Positions 36,180 through 48,032 are shown, numbered from the stretch's first letter. The stretch is 64,000 bases of DNA from Candidatus Thiodiazotropha endoloripes (GCF_001708965.1 NZ_LVJW01000006.1:1426001-1490000); one strand, 5' to 3'. The notes: generated from the sequence alone by a model not told the origin. Translations and numbers: made by a program.

Positions 36180-37058
36180 ATGAATGATTGGCAGATTATC
36201 GCGCAACATATTGCTCACTCTACTGACGCTCCATTCAATCCGTTAGAGCCTAAAATGATCGGTGGTGGATGCATTAATACCGGGGTGCGTCTGACCGATG
36301 GTGAACGGAGCTATTTCGTCAAGCTCAATCGAAGTAGCTTGTTGGATATGTTCGAGGCGGAGTCCGAGGGGCTCCAGGCCCTGGCCGCTACCGATACCAT
36401 TCGAGTACCCAGGCCGGTTTGCAGTGGTGTGAGTGGAGATCAATCCTATCTGGTGATGGAGTTTCTGGAGATGGGGCACGGCAGTCGGGATGGTGCGGAG
36501 ATTGCCGGACGCATGCTGGCAGCCATGCATCAGCTGGAGCAGCCCTATTTCGGATGGCACCGGGACAATACCATCGGTTCAACCCATCAGCCGAACCGGA
36601 GAGAGGATGACTGGGTCGAGTTCTGGCGTGAGCAGCGTCTTGGTTTTCAGTTGCAGCTGGCCGGAGAGAACGGATACCGGGGAAGTCTGCAGCGACGGGG
36701 TGAGCGGCTGCTCGATCATTTTCATCTGTTGTTGGACCACCAGCCGATACCGTCGATCCTGCATGGCGATCTGTGGAGTGGCAATCTGGCCTATGACCGG
36801 GTGGGGCAGCCGGTGATCTACGATCCGGCGGTCTATTTTGGCGATCGGGAGGCGGATCTGGCGATGACCGAGCTGTTTGGTGGATTCGGCAACCGTTTCT
36901 ACGATGCCTATCGGGAGAGCTGGCCCCTGTCGCCGGGTTACTCCACCCGTAAGGTGTTGTACAACCTCTACCACATTCTCAACCACCTGAACCTGTTCGG
37001 TGGCGGTTATCTCAGTCAGGCGGAGGGGATGATCGATCGGTTGCTGGCTGAAGTCTGA
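36180..37058 (+). CDS. Fructosamine/ketosamine-3-kinase family protein
   Basis: 292 residues, aminoglycoside-phosphotransferase-like kinase fold. Seen: the N-terminal GGGCINTGVRL glycine-rich stretch, the YFVKLN lysine, the catalytic loop HGDLWSGN, and the Mg-binding Asp in IYDPAVYFGDREADLAM. These match the FN3K family, which phosphorylates glycated lysines and so helps remove early glycation adducts. The ATG at 36180 has an AGGGGGA ribosome binding site and begins the family-typical N-terminus; an in-frame GTG at 36138 is less likely. It converges with hisC. Confidence 0.92.
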   Translation: MNDWQIIAQHIAHSTDAPFNPLEPKMIGGGCINTGVRLTDGERSYFVKLNRSSLLDMFEAESEGLQALAATDTIRVPRPVCSGVSGDQSYLVMEFLEMGHGSRDGAEIAGRMLAAMHQLEQPYFGWHRDNTIGSTHQPNRREDDWVEFWREQRLGFQLQLAGENGYRGSLQRRGERLLDHFHLLLDHQPIPSILHGDLWSGNLAYDRVGQPVIYDPAVYFGDREADLAMTELFGGFGNRFYDAYRESWPLSPGYSTRKVLYNLYHILNHLNLFGGGYLSQAEGMIDRLLAEV

Positions 37059-37098
37059 CCATCCGACTCGAAGAGTTCATTTGCGGACTCAATATTGC

Positions 37099-38154
37099 TC
37101 AGATGATCTGCTGCAGTACTTCGAGCAGTCTTTGGTTCTCTTCCGCTGTGCCGATGGTGATGCGTAGAAACTCTTTGATACGGGGCTGTTTGAAGTGGCG
37201 AACGATGACGCCCTGTTCCCGCAGTTTGGCTGAGATGGTCTCTGCCTGATGCCCGGGGTGAGTGGCAAAGACGAAGTTGGCTGCAGACGGCAGCACCTGG
37301 AAACCCAGCTTGGTCAGTGCATCGGTGAGGGCGTCCCGGGAGTTGATGATCTGTTGACGGATCTGCTGAAAATAGTCCTCATCCTTGAATGAGGCGATCG
37401 CCGCTTTGGCACCGATACGATCCATCGGATAGGAGTTGAAGCTGTCTTTGACTCGGATCAGACCTTCGATCAGGCCCACATCCCCCATCGCCAGGCCAAT
37501 CCTCAGACCGGCCAGGGAGCGGGATTTGGACAGGGTCTGCACCACCAGCAGGTTGGGATAGCGGTTGATCAGCGAGGCTGCACTCTGGCCTCCGAAATCG
37601 ATGTAGGCCTCGTCTACCACCACGGCAGAGTCGCGATTAGCCTTCAGCAGTTGTTCGATGCTGGATAGCGCCAATAACCGCCCGGTAGGGGCATTCGGAT
37701 TGGGGAAGATGATACCGCCGTTTTCCAACTGATAATCTTCAATGCCGATGGAGAAGTCATCCCGCAGGGGGATGGTGCGGTAGTCGATGTTGTAGATACC
37801 GCAGTAGACCGGGTAGAAGCTGTAGCTGATGTCGGGAAACAGCAGTGGCTTCGGCTGCTGGAACAGGGCGAAGAAGGTGTGGGCAAGCACCTCATCGGAA
37901 CCATTGCCGACAAATACCTGGTCGGGTTGCAGACCATAATAGTCCGCCACTACCTGTCTCAGTTCGGCGGAGTCAGCCTGAGGGTAGCGCCGCAGGTTCT
38001 CCCCCGCCTCTTCACGGATCGCCTCGATCACTTTGGGTGAGGGGGCATAGGGGTTTTCGTTGGTATTCAGTTTGACCAGTTGCGCAAGCTTGGGCTGCTC
38101 CCCCGGAACATAGGGGGAGAGCTTGTCGATGCCCGGGCTCCAGTAGGGGTTCAT
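37099..38154 (-). CDS. hisC: Histidinol-phosphate aminotransferase
   Basis: 351 residues, PLP-dependent class I/II aminotransferase. PLP-Lys lies in [13 protein letters not shown]. Other family marks: NENPYAPSP at the N-terminus, VGNGSDEVL and FPNPNAPTG. Last of a murA-hisG-hisD-hisC run, 5 bp after hisD. Confidence 0.97.
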   Translation of the reverse strand: MNPYWSPGIDKLSPYVPGEQPKLAQLVKLNTNENPYAPSPKVIEAIREEAGENLRRYPQADSAELRQVVADYYGLQPDQVFVGNGSDEVLAHTFFALFQQPKPLLFPDISYSFYPVYCGIYNIDYRTIPLRDDFSIGIEDYQLENGGIIFPNPNAPTGRLLALSSIEQLLKANRDSAVVVDEAYIDFGGQSAASLINRYPNLLVVQTLSKSRSLAGLRIGLAMGDVGLIEGLIRVKDSFNSYPMDRIGAKAAIASFKDEDYFQQIRQQIINSRDALTDALTKLGFQVLPSAANFVFATHPGHQAETISAKLREQGVIVRHFKQPRIKEFLRITIGTAEENQRLLEVLQQII

Positions 38155-38159
38155 GCTGA

Positions 38160-39476
38160 TTAATCCTTGTCAGCCTTGAAACGGTACTCGGCCGAGCGGG
38201 CATGGGCGGTCAGCCCCTCGCCGCGCGCCATCACAGAAGAGGTTCGTGCCAGCGTGTCCGCGCCATCCGGGGAGGCCATGATCAGGCTGGAACGCTTCTG
38301 GAAGTCGTAGACGCCCAAAGGCGAGGAGAATCTCGCCGTGCGGGATGTGGGCAGCACATGGTTGGGCCCGGCACAGTAGTCACCCATGGCTTCGGCGGTG
38401 TGTCGGCCCATAAAGATGGCACCAGCGTGATGGATGCTTTTGACCATCTCCTGCGGGTTGGCCACCGAGAGCTCCAGATGCTCAGGGGCGATGTGGTTGG
38501 CCACGCTCACCGCTTCCTGCATATCCTTGACCTCGATCAGCGCACCACGCACCCGCAGTGCGGTGGCGATGATCTCCTGACGCTCCATGGTCGGCAGCAG
38601 TCGGTCGATACTGGATTCCACCTGTTTCAGGTAGTCACCATCGGGACAGAGCAGGATCGATTGGGCGTCTTCATCATGTTCCGCCTGGGAGAAGAGATCC
38701 ATGGCGATCCAGTCCGGATCGGTTTCACCATCACAGACGATGAGGATTTCAGAGGGGCCGGCCACCATGTCGATACCGACCTGACCGAATACCGCCCGTT
38801 TGGCGGTTGCCACATAGATATTTCCCGGGCCGACGATTTTATCCACCGGTGGTACGGTTTCTGTACCATAAGCCAATGCCGCCACAGCCTGGGCGCCACC
38901 CACGGCAAATACCTTGTCAACTGCGGAGACGTGAGCGGCTGCCAATACCAGTTCGTTGAGTTCCCCGTCCGGGGTGGGGACCACCATGATCAGCTCATCG
39001 ACCCCGGCAACCTTGGCGGGGATGGCGTTCATCAGCACCGATGATGGATAGGCAGCCTTGCCGCCAGGCACATACAATCCAACCCGGTCCAGCGCGGTCA
39101 CCTGTTGACCCAGCAGTGTGCCGTCCGCCTCGGTGTAGGACCAGGAGTCCATCAGCTGACGTTGTGCATAGGCACGGATCCGATCGGCTGAGACCTGCAA
39201 CGCCTGCTGCTGCGACTCGGGAATTGTCTCCCAGGCCTGTTGCAGTCGACTCAGTGGAATCTGCAGATCATCAGCGCTGTTTGCCTGCCAGCGATCGAAG
39301 CGATGGGTGAATTCCAGCAGCGCCTCATTGCCCCGTTGGCGAATATCCTGAATGATCTGGTTGACCGTATCGTTGACAGCAGTATCGGAGACCGATTCCC
39401 AGGCGAGTAGGGCGTCGAGTTGCTGCTGGAAGTCGCCGTCACTGGTCGACAGTTTGCGTATGTCGCTCATCTTCAA
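38160..39476 (-). CDS. hisD: Histidinol dehydrogenase
   Basis: 438 residues, NAD-dependent enzyme that oxidises L-histidinol to L-histidine in two steps. The motifs [33 protein letters not shown] and the substrate or Zn-binding [19 protein letters not shown] are present. Full length. Between hisG (82 bp) and hisC. Confidence 0.98.
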   Translation of the reverse strand: MKMSDIRKLSTSDGDFQQQLDALLAWESVSDTAVNDTVNQIIQDIRQRGNEALLEFTHRFDRWQANSADDLQIPLSRLQQAWETIPESQQQALQVSADRIRAYAQRQLMDSWSYTEADGTLLGQQVTALDRVGLYVPGGKAAYPSSVLMNAIPAKVAGVDELIMVVPTPDGELNELVLAAAHVSAVDKVFAVGGAQAVAALAYGTETVPPVDKIVGPGNIYVATAKRAVFGQVGIDMVAGPSEILIVCDGETDPDWIAMDLFSQAEHDEDAQSILLCPDGDYLKQVESSIDRLLPTMERQEIIATALRVRGALIEVKDMQEAVSVANHIAPEHLELSVANPQEMVKSIHHAGAIFMGRHTAEAMGDYCAGPNHVLPTSRTARFSSPLGVYDFQKRSSLIMASPDGADTLARTSSVMARGEGLTAHARSAEYRFKADKD

Positions 39477-39558
39477 GTTCTCTAAATGGATGGTCCGGCT
39501 CTTCGGGAGACCGGAGTTTCAGTGAATCCGCCCGTCCATAATAGCGGATTGGCTGGGG

Positions 39559-40197
39559 CTATTTCTTAACCGCTTCGCGGAAGGCTTCGATCAGCTGCAT
39601 GATCAGGCCGTGCTTCATCTTCCAGGAGGCTTTGTTGACCACCAGTCTGGAGCTGATATCGGCGATATGCTCAAGCGGTACCAGTCCATTCGCCTTCAAT
39701 GTATTGCCGCTCTCTACCAGGTCGACAATGATATCCGCCAGACCGACGATGGGCGCCAGCTCCATCGAGCCATAGAGCTTGATGATCTCGACCTGTTCAC
39801 CTCTGGCGGCAAAATAGCGTTGCGCGCTTTTGACATACTTGGTGGCCACCCGCAGACGTCCTTTCTGCTCCACCGCGTCAGGGTAACCGGCAGTCATCAT
39901 CCGGCAGCGGGCGATATTAAGATCCAGAGGTTCGTAGAGCCCCTCACCCCCATGCTCGAGCAGCACATCCTTACCGGCGATGCCGAGATCCGCAGCGCCA
40001 TACTCCACATAGGTGGGTACGTCGGTGGCGCGAATGATCACTAGTTTGACCTGTTCATGATTGGTATCGAGAATCAGCTTGCGGCTCTTCTCCGGGTCGT
40101 CGGCCGGCTCGATCCCGGCATGGGCCAGCAGCGGCAGACTCTGGTTGAAGATGCGGCCTTTCGACAGGGCGATGGTAATGGGTGCGTCAAATTTCAT
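39559..40197 (-). CDS. hisG: ATP phosphoribosyltransferase, short form
   Basis: 212 residues with the PRPP- and ATP-site motifs ([45 protein letters not shown]). First step of histidine synthesis. It lacks the ~80-residue C-terminal regulatory domain, so it is the short HisG form, which is known to require HisZ as partner. No hisZ is visible in the window. The frame extends upstream to 40242, but the ATG at 40197 gives the conserved N-terminus. Confidence 0.95.
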   Translation of the reverse strand: MKFDAPITIALSKGRIFNQSLPLLAHAGIEPADDPEKSRKLILDTNHEQVKLVIIRATDVPTYVEYGAADLGIAGKDVLLEHGGEGLYEPLDLNIARCRMMTAGYPDAVEQKGRLRVATKYVKSAQRYFAARGEQVEIIKLYGSMELAPIVGLADIIVDLVESGNTLKANGLVPLEHIADISSRLVVNKASWKMKHGLIMQLIEAFREAVKK

Positions 40198-40306
40198 GAT
40201 TGGTTCAGGGTTAGCACAGCTTGGAAGCTGCAAGGATAACAAATGACGAAGCGTATGGAATCCGGGAAAGGGCGATTATTCCACCGCTACCCGGTTTTCC
40301 TGGGTA

Positions 40307-41621
<1,315 letters not shown>

Positions 41622-41680
41622 GATCCAGCGCCTATATCTTTAATCTTATGGTATAGGCCTGTAATCCGGTTTATAGAACC

Positions 41681-41742
41681 AGGTTGGGTATGGAGAGCGA
41701 CAGTCGTGGAAGCTCACTGTCCGACTGAAATCCACCCAACCT
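41681..41742. other. Large imperfect hairpin between the cyclase-PilZ gene and murA
   Basis: Outer arms AGGTTGGGTATGGA (41681-41694) and TCCACCCAACCT (41731-41742) pair over 12 bp with a 2-nt bulge. Inner segments can also pair (GACAGT with ACTGTC, or CAGTCG with CGACTG). No T tract on either strand, so it is not a canonical terminator. Confidence 0.5.
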
Positions 41743-41831
41743 CAGGGTTTCTGACGAAAAAGACAGGAGATGATAACGAAATTGGACGGAAAACGGGAGT
41801 ACTTGTAAAAAAACTTACTTAATCAAACAGG

Positions 41832-42902
41832 TCAGCGCCGACTCACCGCCTGGTCGATGTACCGCTTGATGGCGCTCTGCCCCGCTTCGTCGATGCCGGT
41901 AAACTCCATCCGGCAGAGCCAGTCCTCGCCGTTCTTCTCATTGTCGAGAATCTTTGCATAGATGTGGCTGCTCTGTTCGCTCATCATTGAGGTGTAGAGT
42001 GTGATTCGGATGTCCGACAGGGTCTGCAGTTCAATTGGCAGACGGGCCTGAAGACCGTAATAGCTCAGGTCGATGGCCCGCCCCCCGTAACTTGTATCAG
42101 AGACGGTTTTATTCTTAAGAGTTTGAAAGGTTAGTGGAAAATCAACCTCTATGCGTGGACTCTTACGGGATTCCACCCGCGGCACCTCGAGAAACCGTGG
42201 GCGATTGGTCGAGATCAGCTCGTAGAGGTTGACCGGGATCTGCTTACCCTTGACCAGTACCTGATTCGGTTTTTCACACTCAATGAACTCTTTCGCCAGC
42301 TCCCGTGAGTGCTCGCTGAGCAGAATCTGGCCTCTGAGGCTGTAGGCCTCGATGCGTGAGGCGAGGTTGACCTCATCACCGATCACCGTGTACTCGTGGT
42401 GCAGCTCCGATCCCAGGTTGCCGGCAACCACCTCACCGGTGTTGATGCCGATGCCCATGAACAACCGCGGGTGACCATGCTGGATGTTTTCGCTGTTGAT
42501 GCTCTGCATGCTGCGCTGCATCTCCACGGCACAGGCGATGGCCCGCTCCAGATCGTCATCCCGCTGTTCCGAGAGCCCGAACAGGGCCATGATGGAGTCG
42601 CCCATGAACTTGTCGATGGTGCCGCCGAAACGGAAGATGATCTCGCACATGCGGGAGAAGTAGAAATTCAGGATCTCGATGACGACATCGGGTTGGTAGT
42701 GTTCCGAGAGTGCGGTGAAGCCTCTCAGGTCGGAGAGCAGAATGGTGACCTGTTTGGTTTCCGGACGAACCCCTCCCTCTGGGGTGTCGAGGGATTTGAT
42801 CAGCGCCTGGTGAAGCCGGCTTCTTTCAATCGGCGAGAGCTGGGTTTGCAGGGTCTTGCCGACAGTATCGATAATTCTTTCGATCTCTTCGGCTTGTTTC
42901 AT
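41832..42902 (-). CDS. Class III nucleotide cyclase fused to a PilZ domain
   Basis: 356 residues. After a short helical N-terminus, the cyclase homology domain (~47-230) keeps both metal-binding Asp (D58 in SDLRGFT, D102 in FMGDSIM), substrate Lys98 and Asp176 (consistent with ATP), and transition-state N179 and R183 (GDEVNLASR). A PilZ domain follows (~243-356) with both c-di-GMP motifs: RKSPR (R246, R250) and DLSYYG (D278, S280, G283). Cytosolic, with no membrane helix. The best reading is an adenylate cyclase controlled by c-di-GMP. The frame continues to 42992, but the ATG at 42902 has an AGGAG-type site (GGAGC). Specificity is inferred from residues only. Confidence 0.85.
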   Translation of the reverse strand: MKQAEEIERIIDTVGKTLQTQLSPIERSRLHQALIKSLDTPEGGVRPETKQVTILLSDLRGFTALSEHYQPDVVIEILNFYFSRMCEIIFRFGGTIDKFMGDSIMALFGLSEQRDDDLERAIACAVEMQRSMQSINSENIQHGHPRLFMGIGINTGEVVAGNLGSELHHEYTVIGDEVNLASRIEAYSLRGQILLSEHSRELAKEFIECEKPNQVLVKGKQIPVNLYELISTNRPRFLEVPRVESRKSPRIEVDFPLTFQTLKNKTVSDTSYGGRAIDLSYYGLQARLPIELQTLSDIRITLYTSMMSEQSSHIYAKILDNEKNGEDWLCRMEFTGIDEAGQSAIKRYIDQAVSRR

Positions 42903-43117
42903 GAAACAGCTCCTTTTTGGATTTCTTCTCTGTCCCGAGACCTTGCCTGCGGTCGCTCGGAGGAACCTCGTTGGTCTCGATGTAGTGGCCACTGAAGTGC
43001 CGCAATCGGTTGTCAGGCCTTGGTTTCAGTATAGCCAGAGAGGCGTGATCTGAAACCCGATGAATATCGGGTGATAGGGGCCTGGGAAGGGCTGGTCAGC
43101 CCCTGCTAAGGTCGGAT

Positions 43118-44287
43118 TTACTCATCGAATACCGGGCGCTCACCGGAAACGGTTTTCAGATTGAAGGCGTCGCTGCCGCGCCAGCCGCCAATCATCAGCT
43201 CGGTGCCGGGTGGCAGGCCGGCAATATGCTGCATCAGGTCCTGGGAGTTATTGAGTTGGATCTGGTTGATGCTGGTGATCACATCACCCGGCCGTAAGCC
43301 GGCTTGGCTTGCCGGGCCGTTTTCCAGCACCCCGGTCACCAGGACGCCGTCCTCAATGTGCAGGCCGAAAGCCTCAGCCAGCTTTTTGGTGACATCCTGG
43401 CCCTGGATGCCGATCCAGCCACGCACCACATGTCCGGTGCTGATCAGCTGTTGCATGATGCCCTGGGCCAGATCGAAGGGGATGGCAAAACCGATCCCAT
43501 GGGAGCCGCCGGTCTGGGAGAAGATGGCGGTGTTGATGCCAATCAGTTCCCCGTGGCCGTTTACCAGTGCGCCTCCGGAATTACCCGGATTGATTGCCGC
43601 ATCGGTTTGTATGAAGTTCTCGAAGGTGCTGATACCGAGTCGTGATCTGCCGGTGGCGCTGATAATGCCCATGGTCACGGTCTGTCCCACACCGAATGGA
43701 TTGCCGATGGCGAGTACCACGTCTCCCACCTGCTGGGTGCTGGAGTGGCCAACCGGTATCGGTTGCAGGGATTCTTCGCTATTGATCTTAAGCACCGCCA
43801 CATCGGATTCCGCGTCACTGCCCACAACACTGACACTGACGCTCTGACCGTTGGCCAGCACCACTTTGATCTCGTCGGCGCCATCGATCACATGGTGGTT
43901 GGTCAGCATGTAACCGTCTTCTGTGATGATTACTCCGGAGCCAAGACTGGTATCCAGACGTTGACGGGTCTTTTCCGGCAGAATGCTGCCGAACAGGTGC
44001 TGCAGAACCGGATCCTTGAAGCGCATTGCCTGGGATTCGGTGGTGATTTTCGTGGAGAAGATATTGACCACCGATGGGGCAGCCCGGTCGACTGCGTCCG
44101 CATAGGATACCGGCCCGGACTCTCTGGGCAGGTTGATCTTCGGCTGGTCGGCGGTCGTCGCGGCGGGTGGGCTTGCCGGTTGCGGTGATAACATGCGTTC
44201 AGGCATCAGGAACAGGACAACGATGGCCCCTGCCAGGCCGGCGGTCAAGGCCGTGAGTAGTAGAGATAGCAGTCTTTGCATACGCAT
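43118..44287 (-). CDS. DegS/AlgW-like membrane-anchored HtrA protease
   Basis: 389 residues: an N-terminal anchor helix (LLSLLLTALTAGLAGAIVVLFL), a trypsin-like domain with catalytic His (TNHHVIDGA), Asp (SDVAVLK) and Ser (GNSGGALV), and one PDZ domain. A single PDZ and a retained membrane anchor favour DegS/AlgW, which cleaves the anti-sigma factor RseA/MucA on envelope stress, over soluble DegP/DegQ. The reading frame is open up to 44797, but that part overlaps the divergent Nif3 gene; ATG 44287 (or 44281) fits the family. Confidence 0.93.
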   Translation of the reverse strand: MRMQRLLSLLLTALTAGLAGAIVVLFLMPERMLSPQPASPPAATTADQPKINLPRESGPVSYADAVDRAAPSVVNIFSTKITTESQAMRFKDPVLQHLFGSILPEKTRQRLDTSLGSGVIITEDGYMLTNHHVIDGADEIKVVLANGQSVSVSVVGSDAESDVAVLKINSEESLQPIPVGHSSTQQVGDVVLAIGNPFGVGQTVTMGIISATGRSRLGISTFENFIQTDAAINPGNSGGALVNGHGELIGINTAIFSQTGGSHGIGFAIPFDLAQGIMQQLISTGHVVRGWIGIQGQDVTKKLAEAFGLHIEDGVLVTGVLENGPASQAGLRPGDVITSINQIQLNNSQDLMQHIAGLPPGTELMIGGWRGSDAFNLKTVSGERPVFDE

Positions 44288-44449
44288 CGGATGATCTAGT
44301 GTGGTAAAAACGTTACTTCTGGCAGCTCTAAAAAGGTTTAAGTTGAGTCGATGGCCGAGAAAAAGTCTCAAATTCGCTGGATAGTGCTCGATACTTTGAT
44401 GGGCAGAGCACGCCAGGCCCAGTAGAGCCCAAATGCAGGCAAACATAAC

Positions 44450-45202
44450 ATGATTGAACTGATAACGCTTGAAAACTACTGTAACCAATTGTTGGCAGCG
44501 GATAGCTTCGATGACTACTGCCCTAACGGTATCCAGGTCGAGGCCGGTACCACGGTTGGTAAGTTGATGGTGGGCGTGACCGCCAGCCAGGCGCTGATCG
44601 ATGCGGCTGCAGAGTGGGGGGCGGATGCCTTGCTGGTGCATCACGGCTATTTCTGGAAGGGTGAGCCGCAGCCACTGCGCGGCATTAAAGGGCAGCGGAT
44701 TGCCACTCTCTATCGTCAGGGCATCAGCCTGCTCGCCTATCATCTGCCGCTGGATGCCCATGAGGCGTTTGGCAACAACCGTCAATTGGGCAATCATCTG
44801 GGTCTGCCCCAGGCGGAAGCTTCAACCGCCGGGCAGGGCCTGGTGTGGACGGCCGAGTTCGCCCAACCCCAATCGCCGCAAACCCTGAATGCCAAGCTGA
44901 CCGAGGTGCTGGGCAGGGAGCCGCTGCATATCCGTGCCGAGCGGCCACAGATCAAGCGGCTTGGCTGGTGTACCGGCGCGGCCCAAGGTTATATCGATCA
45001 GGCCGCCGCGCTGGGGCTCGACGCCTATATATCCGGTGAGGTGTCGGAGCCCACGGTGCACCTGGCCAGGGAGCTCGATATCCACTATTTTGCGGCGGGC
45101 CACCATGCAACAGAGCGCTATGGGGTTGAGGCCTTGGGACGCCATCTGGCTGAGCGCCATCAGCTTGAATGGCGCTTTTGCGATATTGAAAACCCCGTTT
45201 AA
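44450..45202 (+). CDS. Nif3/YbgI family dinuclear metal-binding protein
   Basis: 250 residues, the GTP cyclohydrolase I type 2/NIF3 family. Metal-binding features: DYCPNGIQVEAG near the N-terminus, LLVHHGYFWKG (His-His pair), LPLDAHEAFGNN, and the C-terminal FAAGHHATERYG. The molecular function of the family is still uncertain. The position between a degS-like gene and the petABC operon is conserved in gammaproteobacteria. It diverges from the DegS-like protein. Confidence 0.93.
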   Translation: MIELITLENYCNQLLAADSFDDYCPNGIQVEAGTTVGKLMVGVTASQALIDAAAEWGADALLVHHGYFWKGEPQPLRGIKGQRIATLYRQGISLLAYHLPLDAHEAFGNNRQLGNHLGLPQAEASTAGQGLVWTAEFAQPQSPQTLNAKLTEVLGREPLHIRAERPQIKRLGWCTGAAQGYIDQAAALGLDAYISGEVSEPTVHLARELDIHYFAAGHHATERYGVEALGRHLAERHQLEWRFCDIENPV

Positions 45203-45398
45203 ATGGAGTGGCTTTACACGGTTTTATTTATCTTCGCCATGTGAATGCGCCTTGACCAACATGGTCACATTGTGGAGAATGCGCGGTTAATTTTCATTGT
45301 TTTATGTAAGTATATTCTAATGTCCTGAAAATGTGGGCTGGGAAGGGGCCGTTTCGGCTTCGAAGGCTCATGACAGTATCCGGGGAGTCCATAAAGTT

Positions 45399-45998
45399 AT
45401 GAGCGCAGATGGCGTTGATTTAAAGAAGCGGCGTACCCTTACGCTTGCTACCAGTGCGGTCGGAGCGGTTGGTGCCGGTTTCGTGATCTATCCATTTCTG
45501 GCGGCCTGGGCCCCCAGTGAGAAGGCCAAGGCGGCAGGTGCGCCGGTTGAGGCCGATATCGGCAAGCTCGAAGCGGGTCAGCTGATGCGGGTGAAATGGC
45601 GCGGAAAGCCGGTTTGGATCGTTCATCGTACCGATAAGAACCTTACTGATCTGCCGTCACTGGATGGTGTTTTGGCCGATCCAAACTCCGACGATACCGG
45701 ACAGCAGCCAGACTACTGCAAAAACCCGACCCGGGCTGTCAATGAGAAGTATCTTGTCGCTGTGGGTATCTGTACTCATCTGGGGTGTTCTCCCACCTAC
45801 CGTCCTGAAGTGGCTCCCGAGGATCTCGGCGCTGATTGGAAAGGTGGCTTCTTCTGTCCTTGCCACGGTTCGCGATTCGACCTGGCTGGTCGTGTCTACG
45901 CCGGTGTGCCTGCACCGAAAAACCTGGAAATTCCCCCTTACCAGTATCTCACTGATACGAAGATTCTGGTCGGTGCCGACGGAGGTTCATCCTCATGA
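45399..45998 (+). CDS. petA: Ubiquinol-cytochrome c reductase iron-sulfur subunit (Rieske)
   Basis: 199 residues. A Tat-type N-terminus ([14 protein letters not shown]) and one helix, then the Rieske [2Fe-2S] site in CTHLGC and CPCHGS. Part of the cytochrome bc1 complex in the inner membrane. ATG 45399 has GGGGAG upstream; the longer frame from 45333 has no family support. Overlaps petB by 4 bp. Confidence 0.97.
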   Translation: MSADGVDLKKRRTLTLATSAVGAVGAGFVIYPFLAAWAPSEKAKAAGAPVEADIGKLEAGQLMRVKWRGKPVWIVHRTDKNLTDLPSLDGVLADPNSDDTGQQPDYCKNPTRAVNEKYLVAVGICTHLGCSPTYRPEVAPEDLGADWKGGFFCPCHGSRFDLAGRVYAGVPAPKNLEIPPYQYLTDTKILVGADGGSSS

Positions 45999-47236
45999 GT
46001 ATGATGAAAAATTTTATGACTTGGATAGACGACCGCTATCCGGCGACCAAGGTCTGGAACGAGCACCTGGCGCAATACTACGCCCCCAAGAACTTCAACT
46101 TCTGGTACTTCATGGGCTCACTCGCCCTGCTGGTACTGGTTATTCAAATCCTCACCGGCGTCTGGCTGGCGATGAACTACAAGCCTGATGCGGAACTGGC
46201 ATTCGGTTCTGTGGAATACATCATGCGTGATGTGGACTGGGGCTGGTTGATTCGTTACATGCACTCAACCGGTGCTTCAGCCTTCTTCGTGGTGATCTAT
46301 CTGCATATGTTTCGTGGTCTGATGTACGGTTCATACCGCAAGCCAAGAGAGCTGCTGTGGATCATCGGTGTGATCATCTACCTGGCGATGATGGCGACCG
46401 CTTTCTTCGGTTATCTGCTGCCCTGGGGGCAGATGTCCTACTGGGGCGCCCAGGTTATCGTCAACCTGTTCTCAGCGGTACCGGTGATCGGCCCGGACCT
46501 GGGTGTCTGGGTACGTGGTGACTATGTCATCTCCGATGCGACCCTGAACCGTTTCTTTGCCCTGCACTTCCTGCTGCCTTTCATCTTGGCCGCACTGGTG
46601 TTCATCCATATCGTTGCGCTTCACAAAGTCGGTTCCAACAACCCTGACGGTGTGGAGATCAAGAAGGGACCGAAGGGCAACCGCTGGTCTGACAAAGCGC
46701 CTGCCGATGGTATTCCCTTCCACCCCTACTACACGGTGAAGGATATTGCCGGGGTTGCCGGATTCCTGTTCATCTTCGCGGCGGTGGTCTTCTTCGCGCC
46801 GGAGATGGGAGGCTACTTCATCGAGCATCCGAACTTCGAACCGGCCAACCCGCTGAAGACGCCTGAGCATATCGCGCCGGTGTGGTACTTCACCCCGTTC
46901 TACGCGATTCTGCGTGCTGTGCCCTCGATTGCCGGTTCGGCCTTCCCGGGTGTGGTGGCGATGTTTGCCTCGATCCTGATCTTGTTCTTCATGCCCTGGC
47001 TGGATCGCAGCCCGGTCAAGTCGATTCGTTACAAAGGTACGCTCTATAAAGTGATGCTGTGGGTCTTCGTGGTCAACTTCATCCTGCTCGGCTATCTGGG
47101 TACTCAACCGACCACTGACCTCTACAAGCTGTTGGCGCAGATCGGCACCATCTACTACTTCGCCTTCTTCCTGCTGATGCCGATCTACAGCAAGATGGAC
47201 AATACCAAACCCGTGCCAGAGAGGGTGACCGAATGA
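45995..47236 (+). CDS. petB: Cytochrome b subunit of the bc1 complex
   Basis: 413 residues, eight membrane helices. Heme-ligand His pairs are in RYMHSTGAS and YLHMFRG (helix B) and in helix D (HFLLPF and HIVALHKVG). The Qo-site PEWY-equivalent reads [17 protein letters not shown]. Central enzyme of quinol oxidation, proton translocation and (in reverse) NAD reduction. Overlaps both neighbours by 4 bp. Confidence 0.98.
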   Translation: MSMMKNFMTWIDDRYPATKVWNEHLAQYYAPKNFNFWYFMGSLALLVLVIQILTGVWLAMNYKPDAELAFGSVEYIMRDVDWGWLIRYMHSTGASAFFVVIYLHMFRGLMYGSYRKPRELLWIIGVIIYLAMMATAFFGYLLPWGQMSYWGAQVIVNLFSAVPVIGPDLGVWVRGDYVISDATLNRFFALHFLLPFILAALVFIHIVALHKVGSNNPDGVEIKKGPKGNRWSDKAPADGIPFHPYYTVKDIAGVAGFLFIFAAVVFFAPEMGGYFIEHPNFEPANPLKTPEHIAPVWYFTPFYAILRAVPSIAGSAFPGVVAMFASILILFFMPWLDRSPVKSIRYKGTLYKVMLWVFVVNFILLGYLGTQPTTDLYKLLAQIGTIYYFAFFLLMPIYSKMDNTKPVPERVTE

Positions 47237-47970
47237 AAAAGCTGATTGTTGCATTCTTATTAGCCGTGACCCCGATGCTCGGGCTGGCAGCCGGTGGTGG
47301 TGTGCCGCTGGACGACGCGGACATCGATCTGAGCGATCAGGCCTCCCTGCAGCGCGGTGCCAAGTACTTCATGAACTACTGTCTGAGTTGTCACTCGGCC
47401 AAGTACCAACGCTATAACCGTATGGCGAAGGATCTGGGTCTGACCGAGCAGGAGGTCATCGATAATCTGATGTTCACCACCGACAAGATCGGTGAAACCA
47501 TGAACATCGCCATGACAGCCGAGAAAGGTACCGAGTGGTTCGGTAATCCGCCACCGGATCTGAGTGTGATCGCCCGTGCCCGTGGCGTGGACTGGCTCTA
47601 CACCTACCTGCGTGGCTTCTACCTCGATGAGAAGCGTCCCTTCGGTGTCAACAACCGGGTCTTCCCCGATGTAGGCATGCCGAATGTGCTGTGGCAGCTG
47701 CAGGGTGATCAGAAGGCGGTCTACAAGACCGAAGTCCACAACGGTACTGAAACCGAAGTGCTGGATCACCTGGAACCCGCCAGCGAAGGCACCATGAGCG
47801 CGGAAGAGTTCGATCAGGTTGCGCGTGATATTACCGCCTTCCTGAGCTACATCGGTGAGCCGATCCAGATGGAGAGAAAGCGCCTGGGTGTCTGGGTTCT
47901 GCTGTTCATCGCAGTGTTCTTTGTGATGTCCTACCTGCTCAAAAAGGAGTACTGGAAGGACGTTCACTAG
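47233..47970 (+). CDS. petC: Cytochrome c1 subunit of the bc1 complex
   Basis: 245 residues with a signal peptide (VAFLLAVTPMLGLAAG), the heme motif CLSCHSA, the distal methionine region near DVGMPNVLW, and a C-terminal anchor helix (GVWVLLFIAVFFVMSYLL) followed by KKEYW. Passes electrons from the Rieske centre to soluble cytochrome c. Followed by a strong terminator. Confidence 0.98.
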   Translation: MKKLIVAFLLAVTPMLGLAAGGGVPLDDADIDLSDQASLQRGAKYFMNYCLSCHSAKYQRYNRMAKDLGLTEQEVIDNLMFTTDKIGETMNIAMTAEKGTEWFGNPPPDLSVIARARGVDWLYTYLRGFYLDEKRPFGVNNRVFPDVGMPNVLWQLQGDQKAVYKTEVHNGTETEVLDHLEPASEGTMSAEEFDQVARDITAFLSYIGEPIQMERKRLGVWVLLFIAVFFVMSYLLKKEYWKDVH

Positions 47971-47992
47971 CACTCATTGGTGTTTAGCTGAC

Positions 47993-48032
47993 AAAAAGGC
48001 GCACAGTTGCGTTATACTGTGCGCCTTTTTTT
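47993..48032 (+). terminator. Terminator of petABC
   Basis: A 15-bp perfect stem (AAAAAGGCGCACAGT, 47993-48007, with 48016-48030), 8-nt loop and a T run. The A-rich and T-rich flanks also allow action on the opposite strand. Confidence 0.93.

Noticed and set aside
38202-39044. 280-residue plus-strand frame opposite hisD
   Set aside because: Antisense to an intact, fully conserved hisD; no domain is visible.
44288-44797. 170-residue N-terminal extension of the DegS-like protease
   Set aside because: Overlaps the divergent Nif3 gene and has no similarity to the family; the anchor helix follows the ATG at 44287.
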